Positions 18,426 through 26,028 of a stretch of DNA of 34,324 bases are shown here, piece by piece (position 1 is the stretch's first letter; the number at the start of each line of letters is the position of its first letter). The DNA is from Candidatus Kuenenia stuttgartensis (GTDB taxonomy: Bacteria; Planctomycetota; Planctomycetia; Planctomycetales; Planctomycetaceae). The notes under the pieces are model-generated. The model ran no database searches, was not told the DNA's origin, and worked only from the letters and a program-made list of their open reading frames with translations. The stretch covers positions 1 through 34,324 of the forward strand of contig CAMAWN010000043.1 in the NCBI GenBank assembly GCA_945861865.1, in the 5' to 3' direction. Made by a program: the position numbers and the translations under genes.

Positions 18426-19379
18426 ATGTGGAAGCACATTCGAGGCGGAGTGCTGCTGGCGGTGTTGGGCCTGATTCCCGTTGGTATTTCGGCGACGCCG
18501 GCCTCGGCTCAGCTTTTTTCGCGAGGCTGCAAGAACTGTCAGCGGCCAGTCACTCACTGCAATTGCCAATCGCATCAGCCTGTGGTTGAGACCGAAATGG
18601 TCCCACAACAGGTAATGACCTATCGCAACGAAGTGGTCACTCAGTATCGCCAAGAGGCGGTCACGCAGAATGTCCCGGTCACGACTTATCGCGATGTCGT
18701 GGTCGATGAAGGGAGCTACCAAACGGTCTACGTGCCCAAGCAAGTCACCAAACGAATTCCGGAAGTGACTTATCAGCAACAGATCGCGTATCGCAGCGTG
18801 CCGTTTCAGACGAGTCGCCAAGTTCCGCAGGTCTCGACGCAGATGGTCTCGAGGCAGATCGTGCGGCAGCAGCCGTACTCGTATCAAACGACGCAGGTCG
18901 CTCCCATCACCGTGGCTCCGATTGCCCAGACGAGCGTGCCGGTCTACGCCCGATATGCTCCCGTGGCGGTGGCTCCTTGCGGACCGTGTGGCGGAATGGC
19001 GTTCGCGCCCGCTCCGATTTATCAGAGCGTGCCGAGGATCGGTCAGCCGGTGATCGGCACGACGGTCATCGCGGCTCCGATCGTCGCTAATCCGGTGACG
19101 ATGCTACCGCCGACGTCGGCCTCGTCAGCTTCGTTGGCGTCGGGAACGAATTCGCATTCGACGCCGGTGCCGGATCCCAAGTTTCTCGACAGCCCCGGTG
19201 CGGCGCGGGACTCCGGGACGACCGTGGGTTCCACGGCTGGAAAAACGAGCGATTGGAGCGACTCGCGCACGGCCAACACGAGCACAAGCGGTGTTCGATT
19301 CAAGCCGGCCCGGACGGTCTATCGCTCGTGGGAGTCTCAGTCGCGAGTCGCCGCCGGGGACGGACTGGAACGTCGGTGA
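18426..19379 (+). CDS. Exported YTV-repeat-like protein with N-terminal Cys cluster
   Basis: A 317-residue protein. ATG 18426 is preferred to TTG 18420 because AAGGAG (18412-18417) then has normal spacing. The signal peptide ends at PASA (25-28). It is followed at once by a cysteine cluster (CKNC at 35-38, CNC at 45-47) that could bind a metal or form disulphides. Residues ~58-150 are built from repeated VxxxVxTxYRxEVVTQ / VPVTTYRDVVV / YQTVYVPKQV / IPEVTYQQQ units, close to the planctomycete YTV motif (PF07639). The C-terminal half is Pro/Ala/Ser-rich and low in complexity. These proteins are thought to be exported and possibly part of the cell envelope; no biochemical role is established to my knowledge. 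Confidence 0.75.
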   Translation: MWKHIRGGVLLAVLGLIPVGISATPASAQLFSRGCKNCQRPVTHCNCQSHQPVVETEMVPQQVMTYRNEVVTQYRQEAVTQNVPVTTYRDVVVDEGSYQTVYVPKQVTKRIPEVTYQQQIAYRSVPFQTSRQVPQVSTQMVSRQIVRQQPYSYQTTQVAPITVAPIAQTSVPVYARYAPVAVAPCGPCGGMAFAPAPIYQSVPRIGQPVIGTTVIAAPIVANPVTMLPPTSASSASLASGTNSHSTPVPDPKFLDSPGAARDSGTTVGSTAGKTSDWSDSRTANTSTSGVRFKPARTVYRSWESQSRVAAGDGLERR

Positions 19380-19599
19380 TTTTGTGCCGAGAGCCGACTC
19401 GTGCCGGCCGAAACATGGCGGCTGTCGATGTTGGCCTTTCAGTTGTGGCCATGTCTGCTCGACGCGATCCGCGTGACCGGTAGACCGCGTCCGATTATTA
19501 CCACCGGAATGCGGCAATCGGTCGCTTCATGCGAAACCGTGGGTTATGCTCACCCCGCATTTCGCGGCGAAAGATCGTCGGTTTCGGGAGCTGTCTGAC

Positions 19600-20106
19600 A
19601 TGCCCGCAGTCTTGGTGCCCATCGAGCAAGGCAGGCCGATCGTGCTGGATAAGCCGATCGTGCTCGTCGGTCGGCATCCCGATTGCGACGCGGTCATCCT
19701 CAACAGCCGCAAAATTTCGCGCAAGCACTGCGCGGTCGCACTGGTCAACAACCACTTCGTAGTCCGCGATCTGGGCAGCATGAATGGTGTCTGGGTCAAC
19801 GGCACGCGAGTCGAGAATCAATCCCCCGTCGGCTTCGGCGACGAACTGATGATCGGCGACGTGCCTTTCCTGCTCGAAGCCGACAAGGGCGCGGTCGAAA
19901 AATCGAAGCAGGCCTCCAAGCCTCGTGCTGTCGAAGCCCCGGCTCGCAAGAAAGCCTTGGTGACTCCACCGCAGTCGGAACTGAGCATGGAGTTCCCAGT
20001 GCCGATCGACGACGAAGTCTTCTCAATCCCGCCGCCGTCAGACAAAGCCGTCGACATAGACACCGATGGCGGTGACGACGAGTTCATTCCGGTGGAAGAA
20101 GACTGA
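19600..20106 (+). CDS. FHA-domain protein
   Basis: A 168-residue protein. ATG 19600 follows GGGAG with 9-base spacing. Residues ~18-100 are a forkhead-associated domain with all core positions: GR at 24-25, SRKH at 40-43 and NG at 62-63 (GSMNGVWVNG). FHA domains bind phosphothreonine peptides, so the protein should read the output of Ser/Thr kinases, which are abundant in planctomycetes. The C-terminal ~65 residues are Lys/Pro-rich, then strongly acidic (ending DDEFIPVEED), and probably flexible. No signal peptide or membrane helix, so it is cytoplasmic. The neighbours give no hint of its partner. The tRNA-Leu gene follows 59 bases downstream. Confidence 0.9.
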   Translation: MPAVLVPIEQGRPIVLDKPIVLVGRHPDCDAVILNSRKISRKHCAVALVNNHFVVRDLGSMNGVWVNGTRVENQSPVGFGDELMIGDVPFLLEADKGAVEKSKQASKPRAVEAPARKKALVTPPQSELSMEFPVPIDDEVFSIPPPSDKAVDIDTDGGDDEFIPVEED

Positions 20107-20165
20107 GCCGTCCGCATTGGAGACGAGCGCTCGCAGTTCCTATCATCCGGCCCGCACGGAATCAC

Positions 20166-20247
20166 GCGGGAGTGGCGGAATTGGCAGACGCGCTGGACTT
20201 AGGATCCAGTGCCGCAAGGCGTGGGGGTTCGAGTCCCCCCTCCCGCA
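20166..20247 (+). tRNA. tRNA-Leu (anticodon UAG)
   Basis: A class II tRNA of 82 bases. The acceptor arms GCGGGAG (20166-20172) and CTCCCGC (20240-20246) pair fully, with discriminator A at 20247. The anticodon stem CTGGA/TCCAG encloses loop CTTAGGA with anticodon TAG, reading CUA. A long variable arm (GTGCCGCAAGGC) and the T arm GGGGG-TTCGAGT-CCCCC are typical of tRNA-Leu. The 3' CCA is not encoded; GTC follows, so CCA must be added after transcription. Confidence 0.97.
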
Positions 20248-20259
20248 GTCTTTCGTAGA

Positions 20260-21174
20260 TCAACCTTTCCAGGCTGATCCGGCGGAAGTGCGATCCAAGA
20301 AATCTCGCACGGTGCTGGCGACCTCCTCCGGAGCGTCCTCAAAGACGTAGTGCCCCGCGTCCGAGATGATGTGCGATTCGGCTTGCGGAAATCGCCGCTG
20401 AAACTCGCGGTGGAAGTCGAGCGTAAAGCACCAATCCTGCGCGCCCCACACCAGCAACATCGGGCGGTCGTGAAGCTGTGCCAGCCCCTCTTCGATCGCA
20501 GTCAGCTTCGCATAGCTCGGATGCGACGGTCGCAACGGGATGTCCTGCACGAAGCTCGACACCGCGATGCGACTGCACCACGAGTCGTACGGCGCGAGCA
20601 GTCCGCGCTTGGCAACCTCGGATAACGGCCGTCGAGCGACTGCCATCGTGAGGGCCGCTCGGCTGAATGCGTTGAAGCCACGCAACGCGAGCGGTCCCAA
20701 CACGGGGATGCGACAAACGGCGATCCGCAGCGGAATTTGCTTTGATCGGAACGCGCCGGTGTTCATGAGGACGAAACGGCGGAACCGATCGGGCAACTCT
20801 GTCGCGGCACCCATCCCGATGCAGCCGCCCCAATCGTGGCCGACCAGCGTGACATTTCGCAGGTCGAGCGATTCGATCAGTCTCCGCAAATTTGTGACGT
20901 GCTGTTCCAACCGATACGGGTAATCCTGCGGCTTGTCCGAGAATCCGCAGCCGATGTGATCGACGGCGATGACTCGGCGGCTCGGCGACAGCTCGCGAAT
21001 CAGCCGCCGCCAGATGAAGCTCCAGGTCGGATTGCCATGCACGCACAGGATCGGCTCGCCATCGCGCGGTCCCTCGTCCACGAAGTGCAGGCGCACGCCG
21101 CCGAGGTCCAGCCAATGAGATTCAAATGGATATTCGTCAGCGAAGCCGTCGCGACTCGGAAGAGAACTCGTCAT
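20260..21174 (-). CDS. Alpha/beta hydrolase, OleB / haloalkane-dehalogenase-like
   Basis: A 304-residue alpha/beta hydrolase. HGNPTW (46-51) forms the oxyanion-hole loop and DHIGCGFSDKP follows. The nucleophile elbow is GHDWGG with Asp114 instead of Ser, and the catalytic His is in AGHYVFED (His275). Asp nucleophile plus the adjacent Trp are hallmarks of haloalkane dehalogenases. The YPFES...LDLGG start and WGAQDWCF segment resemble OleB, the beta-lactone decarboxylase of long-chain olefin synthesis. No oleA, oleC or oleD is near, so the substrate is open. Its start codon overlaps the stop of the bioF-like gene (ATGA, 21171-21174), so the two are translationally coupled. A BioH-type pimeloyl esterase role is unlikely because the nucleophilic Ser is missing. 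Confidence 0.85.
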   Translation of the reverse strand: MTSSLPSRDGFADEYPFESHWLDLGGVRLHFVDEGPRDGEPILCVHGNPTWSFIWRRLIRELSPSRRVIAVDHIGCGFSDKPQDYPYRLEQHVTNLRRLIESLDLRNVTLVGHDWGGCIGMGAATELPDRFRRFVLMNTGAFRSKQIPLRIAVCRIPVLGPLALRGFNAFSRAALTMAVARRPLSEVAKRGLLAPYDSWCSRIAVSSFVQDIPLRPSHPSYAKLTAIEEGLAQLHDRPMLLVWGAQDWCFTLDFHREFQRRFPQAESHIISDAGHYVFEDAPEEVASTVRDFLDRTSAGSAWKG

Positions 21175-22343
21175 GGAACGGACACGACCTCCTGCAACGC
21201 AGCGACCAATTGTTTCAACGCGGACTCATCGTGAGCGGCCGACAGCGAAATCCGCAATCGAGACGTCCCCTGCGGCACCGTCGGTGGCCGAATCGCCGCG
21301 ACCAGGCAACCACGCTCTTCCAGCTTCTGTTGTGCGGCGACGGCAGCGTCTGGATCGCCCACTCGGATCGGGATGATCGGGCCGACCGAATTGGCAGACA
21401 CATCGATTTTCAATTGAGCCAACTCACGTCGAACGAATTCGCAGTTGTTCCACAGGTTCTTTCGACGCTCCGGCTCGCTGCGAATGAATTCAATCGCGGC
21501 CACTGCCGCAGCACAAATGACCGGAGGCAAGGCCGTCGAGAAGACCTGCGGCCGAGCTTTGTTCCACAACCAATCGATGAGCGACTGCGGTCCCGCGACG
21601 AATCCACCCAGCGTGCCGATGGCTTTGCTGAGCGTTCCGACTCGCACCGCGACGCGATCCGCGATGCCAAGTTGCTCGCACGCACCGCGACCGCGCTCGC
21701 CGAACACGCCCGTGCCGTGAGCTTCATCGACCAGCACGTCGGCCTCGAACCGCGCGGCCAGATCGCACAGTTCTCGAAGCGGGGCGATGTTGCCGTCCAT
21801 GCTGAAGACCGCGTCCGAGACGATCAGCCGACGACGAGAGTCGGCCGCTTTGTGCAACTCCCGTTCGAGCGTCTCCAATTCCGAATGCCGAAACACTCGC
21901 AGCTTCGCGCCGCTCAACCGGCATCCGTCGATCAAGCTGGCGTGGTTCAGTCGATCGCAGAAGACCGTGTCATTCTCGTCGACCAGTGCGGCGATCGTGC
22001 CGACGTTCGCGGCGTACCCGGTGGGGAAAAGAATCGCGGCCTCTTGCCCTTCGAACCTCGCCAGAGCTTGTTCCAGCCAAGCATGCCATTCGGTTCGTCC
22101 TGCGACGAGCGCACTTGCTCGCGCACCGACACCCGCATCGGCAATCGCCGCGTGTGCGGCGGCGACCACTTGTGGATCGCCCGCCAAGCCGAGGTAGTCG
22201 TTGCTCGCGAAGTTCCACAACCGCCGCCCGTCGATCTCGCAAGCTCCGTCGGGGAGCGGCCGGACTTCTCGGCGGTTACGGCGCAGCCCGGCTCTTTCCA
22301 GGGCAGCGAGTTCATCGGGCATCCAGCGAAACGGAGTTGGCAT
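21171..22343 (-). CDS. bioF: 8-amino-7-oxononanoate synthase (BioF-like)
   Basis: A 390-residue PLP enzyme of the alpha-oxoamine synthase family. ATG 22343 is chosen because it gives the usual N-terminus and the upstream extension has no coding character; the ribosome-binding site is weak. Conserved features are WNFASNDYLGL near 42-52, FPTGYAAN, DRLNHASLIDG, DEAHGTG at 206-212 and the PLP-binding Lys240 in GTLSKAIGT. BioF condenses pimeloyl-ACP/CoA with L-alanine to make 8-amino-7-oxononanoate, the first ring-building step of biotin synthesis. Related enzymes (KBL, SPT, CqsA-like) use other acyl donors, and no other bio genes are in the window, so the biotin role is likely but not certain. 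Divergent from queC; overlaps the downstream hydrolase start. Confidence 0.85.
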   Translation of the reverse strand: MPTPFRWMPDELAALERAGLRRNRREVRPLPDGACEIDGRRLWNFASNDYLGLAGDPQVVAAAHAAIADAGVGARASALVAGRTEWHAWLEQALARFEGQEAAILFPTGYAANVGTIAALVDENDTVFCDRLNHASLIDGCRLSGAKLRVFRHSELETLERELHKAADSRRRLIVSDAVFSMDGNIAPLRELCDLAARFEADVLVDEAHGTGVFGERGRGACEQLGIADRVAVRVGTLSKAIGTLGGFVAGPQSLIDWLWNKARPQVFSTALPPVICAAAVAAIEFIRSEPERRKNLWNNCEFVRRELAQLKIDVSANSVGPIIPIRVGDPDAAVAAQQKLEERGCLVAAIRPPTVPQGTSRLRISLSAAHDESALKQLVAALQEVVSVP

Positions 22344-22501
22344 GACGTGGCGAATGCTAAAGGACTCGACCGGATCGGGCGAGCGGGCGTCAGTCCCCCG
22401 AGTCTTTTCGTTGATGAGAACCGCACTCGGAGAACTGACGTCCTCCGCTCGCCTGCCCAACTACGAGCGATCGCTTTCGTCCGAGCACGCCGGCCACCAG
22501 A

Positions 22502-23206
22502 ATGCCGACCATGAATTCTACTCCCCCGAAAGCCGTCGTGCTGGTCAGCGGCGGACTCGATTCCGCCACTGTGCTGGCGATCGCGCGGCAACAAGGCTTT
22601 GAGCTGTTCGCGCTGTCGATCGACTACGGCCAGCGGCATCGCTCGGAACTGGAGGCGTCGCGTCGCGTGTGCGAGTCGCAGGGCGTCAAGCAGCATCGCA
22701 CGTTTCAAATCGACCTGCGGCAGTTCGGCGGTTCGGCACTGACGGACAACATCGACGTACCGAAGGACCGTAGCGAATCGGAACTCAGTGGCGGCATCCC
22801 GATCACCTACGTGCCGGCTCGCAACACGATATTTTTGTCGCTCGCGCTCGGCTGGGCCGAGGTGCTCGGTGCGTTCGACCTATTCATCGGAGTCAACGCG
22901 GTGGACTACAGCGGCTACCCCGACTGCCGTCCGGAGTTCATCAAGCAGTTCGCCGAGTTGGCTCGGCTGGCCACAAAGGCCGGTGTTGAGCGCACCGGCC
23001 GCTTTGTGGTTCACTCGCCGCTGATCTCGCTGAGCAAGTCCGACATCATCCGTCGAGGCGTCGCGCTGGGAGTCGACTACAGCCTCACGACCAGTTGCTA
23101 CGACCCGGACGCGACGGGGCGACCATGTGGACACTGCGACTCGTGCCAACTGCGTCTGAAAGGATTCGCTGAGGCGGGCTTGGTCGATCCACTGGAGTAT
23201 TCGTAG
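22502..23206 (+). CDS. queC: 7-cyano-7-deazaguanine synthase (preQ0 synthase)
   Basis: A 234-residue protein matching QueC over its length. The ATP-pyrophosphatase P-loop SGGLDS is at 16-21. The C-terminal zinc site is formed by Cys199, Cys209, Cys212 and Cys215 (CGHCDSC). [18 protein letters not shown] and [14 protein letters not shown] are family-specific. QueC converts 7-carboxy-7-deazaguanine to preQ0 with ATP and ammonia, in queuosine tRNA modification. Either ATG 22502 or ATG 22511 could be the start; both leave the P-loop intact. I see no preQ1 riboswitch in the 158 bases upstream. The glycosyltransferase gene starts five bases after the stop, so they share a transcript although no functional link is evident. 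Confidence 0.95.
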   Translation: MPTMNSTPPKAVVLVSGGLDSATVLAIARQQGFELFALSIDYGQRHRSELEASRRVCESQGVKQHRTFQIDLRQFGGSALTDNIDVPKDRSESELSGGIPITYVPARNTIFLSLALGWAEVLGAFDLFIGVNAVDYSGYPDCRPEFIKQFAELARLATKAGVERTGRFVVHSPLISLSKSDIIRRGVALGVDYSLTTSCYDPDATGRPCGHCDSCQLRLKGFAEAGLVDPLEYS

Positions 23207-23211
23207 CCGTC

Positions 23212-24339
23212 ATGCCTTCCACGAATCGACGCACGAAATTGATGCTGCTGGTGCCGACACTCGACCAGTCGGGGGCCGAGAAGCAATTGACGTTGCTGGC
23301 GTGTCGATTGCCACGCGACGAGTTTGACGTGCATGTCGTCGCGCTGACTCGTGGTGGCGCGTTCACGGACGAGTTGGCTCAGCACGGTGTGCGGCTGACG
23401 GTGCTCGGCAAGCGTTGGAAGTTCGATCCGGTGGCGATGTGGCGCTTGCGGCGGCTGATCAGGGCCGAGCAGCCCGACATCGTTCACACTTGGTTGTTCG
23501 CCGCGAACGCCTACGGCCGGCTGATGGTCGGACGTCGCAGGAAACCGCGACCGAGGCTGATCGTGTCGGAACGTTGCGTCGATGTTTGGAAGGCCGGCTG
23601 GCAATTGTGGCTCGATCACAAATTGATCGAGCGAACGGATCGGCTGATCGGAAACTCGGTCGCCGTCGCTGACTTTTACAAGTCGATCGGCTATCCGGCA
23701 GAGCGTGTCACGGTCATTCCGAACGGCATCGACGTGCCGGAACCGACTCCGTTCGACCGCGACGTGCTGCTGGCAGAACTCGAAATCCCGCGCGGCGTTC
23801 CGGTGATCGGTTTCGTCGGGCGCATGGCCAAGCAAAAACGAGTCGATGATTTGGTTTTCGCGATGGCGTTGGTCGCGATCCTGCATCCAGAGGCCCACCT
23901 GCTGCTCGTCGGCGACGGGCCGGAGCGAGACAAGCTGATGAAATTCGCTCGCGACATCAACATCGACAGTCACACACGCTTCACCGGTCATCGAGCTGAC
24001 GCCGCGAAGTTGCTCCGAATCATGGACCTGTTCTGGATCGCCAGCGATTTCGAGGGGCAATCGAACTCGATGATGGAGGCAATGGCCGCCGGCCTGCCGG
24101 TGATCGCGACCGACATCCCGCCGAATCGCGAACTGGTCGTCGACGGCGAGACCGGCTTCTTGGTGCGAGTTGGTGACCGAGCCGGCTTCCAACAATTCGC
24201 CGATCGGATCTTGGCCGATGCGGAGCTAGCTCGGCGTCTCGGCGACGCCGGACGCGAACGGATGCGGCAACATTTCAGCATCGACAAGATGGTCGAAACG
24301 CACGCGAGGCTGTATCGGGAGGTGCTGTCGCAAGCGTAG
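23212..24339 (+). CDS. Glycosyltransferase family 4 (GT-B fold)
   Basis: A 375-residue GT-B enzyme without signal peptide or membrane helix. The N-terminal domain starts LMLLVPTLDQSGAEKQL, typical of GT4 acceptor domains. The C-terminal domain has VIPNGID, IGFVGRMAKQKRVDDL, LLLVGDGPERDKL and the donor-binding E-x7-E motif (Glu281 and Glu289 in FEGQSNSMMEAMAAGLP). The enzyme transfers a sugar from a nucleotide donor with retention, probably to a surface glycan or lipid carrier. The sugar and acceptor cannot be told. It is five bases after queC. Its stop codon is part of the small palindrome at 24336-24363, across which it converges with the DUF1501 gene. Confidence 0.92.
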   Translation: MPSTNRRTKLMLLVPTLDQSGAEKQLTLLACRLPRDEFDVHVVALTRGGAFTDELAQHGVRLTVLGKRWKFDPVAMWRLRRLIRAEQPDIVHTWLFAANAYGRLMVGRRRKPRPRLIVSERCVDVWKAGWQLWLDHKLIERTDRLIGNSVAVADFYKSIGYPAERVTVIPNGIDVPEPTPFDRDVLLAELEIPRGVPVIGFVGRMAKQKRVDDLVFAMALVAILHPEAHLLLVGDGPERDKLMKFARDINIDSHTRFTGHRADAAKLLRIMDLFWIASDFEGQSNSMMEAMAAGLPVIATDIPPNRELVVDGETGFLVRVGDRAGFQQFADRILADAELARRLGDAGRERMRQHFSIDKMVETHARLYREVLSQA

Positions 24340-24363
24340 CTCGGACGCCTACGTCCGGTCTAC
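24336..24363. repeat. Palindrome between converging genes, including both stop codons
   Basis: GTAG (24336-24339) and CTAC (24360-24363) flank an inner hairpin CGGACG/CGTCCG (24342-24347 and 24352-24357) with loop CCTA. The TAG stops of the glycosyltransferase (+) and of the DUF1501 gene (-) form the ends. No T-run follows on either strand. It is similar in layout to the element at 5487-5509. Confidence 0.45.
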
Positions 24364-25844
24364 GAAGACGGCGGCGACGCCAGCACGTCCTCGATCACAT
24401 GGCCATGCACGTCGGTGATGCGGCGGTCGATGCCGTTTTGGCGAACGGTCAACTTCGTGTGGTCGATGCCCATCAGGTGCAGCACGGTCGCGTGCAGGTC
24501 ATAGCTCCAGGTTTCGTCCTTCGCGGTTTTGTACGCGAACTCGTCGCTTTCGCCGTGGGTGACTCCCGCCTTGATACCGGCTCCGGCGAGCCAGGTCACG
24601 AACGTGCCGCCGTTGTGATCGCGGCCGGTCGCGCCTTGCGTGAACGGCATCCGGCCGAACTCAGTCGTCCAGATGAGCAGCGTGTCCTCAAACAAGCCGC
24701 GCTGTTTGAGATCGCGGACCAGCGCGGTGATCGGCTGATCGACCATGCTCGCGATGAACGGCAGCTCTTTGTCGATGTTGGTGTGGTTGTCCCAATTGTT
24801 CGAGGCTCCTCCTGCCCCACTCCAAACTTGGACGAATCGCACGCCTCGTTCGATCAGCCGCCGAGCGGTCAGGCAGCTCTTCGCGAAGTCGGCCGTCGGA
24901 GCAGTTCCGGTCCCGTAAGCCTTGTGAGTCTCCTCCGACTCCTTCGCGAGATCGAGCGCCTCGGGCGCGGAGAGCTGCATCTTCGCCGCCAACTCGTAGC
25001 TCGCGATGCGAGCGTCGAGCCGCGAGTCTCCCGGCCGAGTCTTCTGATGCTCGCGGTTGAGTTCTTCGAGGACTCGCAGTCCGGCGACTTCGCTGTCGTG
25101 CGTGATGAATGATGCCGACTTCGGCGCGAAGAGGTCGTTGATCGGTGTCGGCGCGTTGGCCTTGATGATCGTCCCTTGAAACTCCATCGGCAGGAACGCG
25201 GACGAGAAATTTCCGGTGTTGTTGTACGGCAGTCCGCGAGCATCCGGCAGGACAACGAACATCGGCAGGTTGTCGGTCAGCCGTCCGAGGCCGTAAGACA
25301 TCCACGCGCCGAGACACGGAAAGCCCGGCTGAGTGAATCCGGTGTTTTGCATGTAGCTCGCCGGGCCATGCACGTTGGTCTTGGTGGTCATCGCCATCAG
25401 AAAGGCCAGCTCATCGACAATCGTCGCCATCTGCGGCAGAACGCTCGTGACCCAGCGGCCAGTTTCGCCGTGCTGTTTCCATTCGAACGGCGATTTCATC
25501 ACCGCACCGGGGACGCTGGTCGCCGCCGACTTCAAGCCGAAGTCCACCTTCTCGCCGTGCTTTTTGATGAGTTCCGGTTTGTAGTCGAACGTGTCCATCG
25601 GACTTGCGCCGCCATTCATGAAGAGCTGAATGACGCGCTTGACCTTGGCCTTGTGATGCAGCCCGCCGTTGAACTCCGGCTTGGGAGTCGGCCGAGCGTT
25701 GCGTGGAGACGAATCGTCCGCGAAGCCGTCCGCAACCAGCAGCCCGGAGAGCGCGAGTGCTCCGAAGCCGCCGCCAGTCGTCGAGAGAAACTCGCGGCGT
25801 GACGGTCTCAACAATTCGTCGGCGGCGTGGCGAATCGGCAACAT
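24360..25844 (-). CDS. Tat-exported DUF1501 protein
   Basis: A 494-residue protein. ATG 25844 is chosen from a longer open frame because it gives a twin-arginine leader (SRREFL at 15-20, Gly/Ala/Leu core ending near GFADDSS) and a GGGG stretch is suitably placed upstream. The body matches DUF1501 (VIQLFMNGGASPMDTFDYKP, AMTTKTNVHGPASYMQNTG, IWTTEFGRMP, GATGRDHNGGTFVTWLAGAGIK, DLHATVLHLMGIDHTKL). The family is related in fold to the sulfatase/alkaline-phosphatase superfamily and is greatly expanded in planctomycetes, usually paired with a DUF1549/DUF1553 cytochrome-like protein. No such partner is next to it here. Activity is not established. Located outside the cytoplasm by its Tat signal. Confidence 0.92.
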   Translation of the reverse strand: MLPIRHAADELLRPSRREFLSTTGGGFGALALSGLLVADGFADDSSPRNARPTPKPEFNGGLHHKAKVKRVIQLFMNGGASPMDTFDYKPELIKKHGEKVDFGLKSAATSVPGAVMKSPFEWKQHGETGRWVTSVLPQMATIVDELAFLMAMTTKTNVHGPASYMQNTGFTQPGFPCLGAWMSYGLGRLTDNLPMFVVLPDARGLPYNNTGNFSSAFLPMEFQGTIIKANAPTPINDLFAPKSASFITHDSEVAGLRVLEELNREHQKTRPGDSRLDARIASYELAAKMQLSAPEALDLAKESEETHKAYGTGTAPTADFAKSCLTARRLIERGVRFVQVWSGAGGASNNWDNHTNIDKELPFIASMVDQPITALVRDLKQRGLFEDTLLIWTTEFGRMPFTQGATGRDHNGGTFVTWLAGAGIKAGVTHGESDEFAYKTAKDETWSYDLHATVLHLMGIDHTKLTVRQNGIDRRITDVHGHVIEDVLASPPSS

Positions 25845-25862
25845 GCGGAACCCCGAATCTCG

Positions 25863-25929
25863 GACGAGGCGAGCGCCTCGCTCGTCTCCCACCGCGCAGA
25901 ATCTAGCAACCGTGCTCATCGTGAGCACG
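25863..25929. repeat. Two adjacent hairpins in a divergent intergenic region
   Basis: The first hairpin has GACGAG (25863-25868) pairing with CTCGTC (25881-25886), plus an inner CGAG/CTCG stem around a bulged G. The second is a perfect 8-bp inverted repeat CGTGCTCA (25911-25918) and TGAGCACG (25922-25929) with loop TCG. Both lie in the 184 bases between the divergent DUF1501 gene and the gene at 26029, upstream of both starts, so they could be operator or leader structures. The second is symmetrical enough for a dimeric repressor site. Confidence 0.5.
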
Positions 25930-26028
25930 CAAGAACTCGCGAAAGATTTTCGAGACGACGATTCCTGTCGATGGGCGCGGTTGTCAGAATGTCCCCCGCA
26001 TTCCCAGTGGGCCAAGGGAGATTGTTCG

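Noticed and set aside
20260..21174. BioH-type pimeloyl-ester hydrolase partner of bioF
   Set aside because: The nucleophile elbow carries Asp (GHDWGG), not Ser, so it cannot be a serine esterase of the BioH kind.
22344..22501. preQ1 riboswitch before queC
   Set aside because: No compact hairpin with the A-rich tail of the known preQ1 aptamers was found in the short leader.
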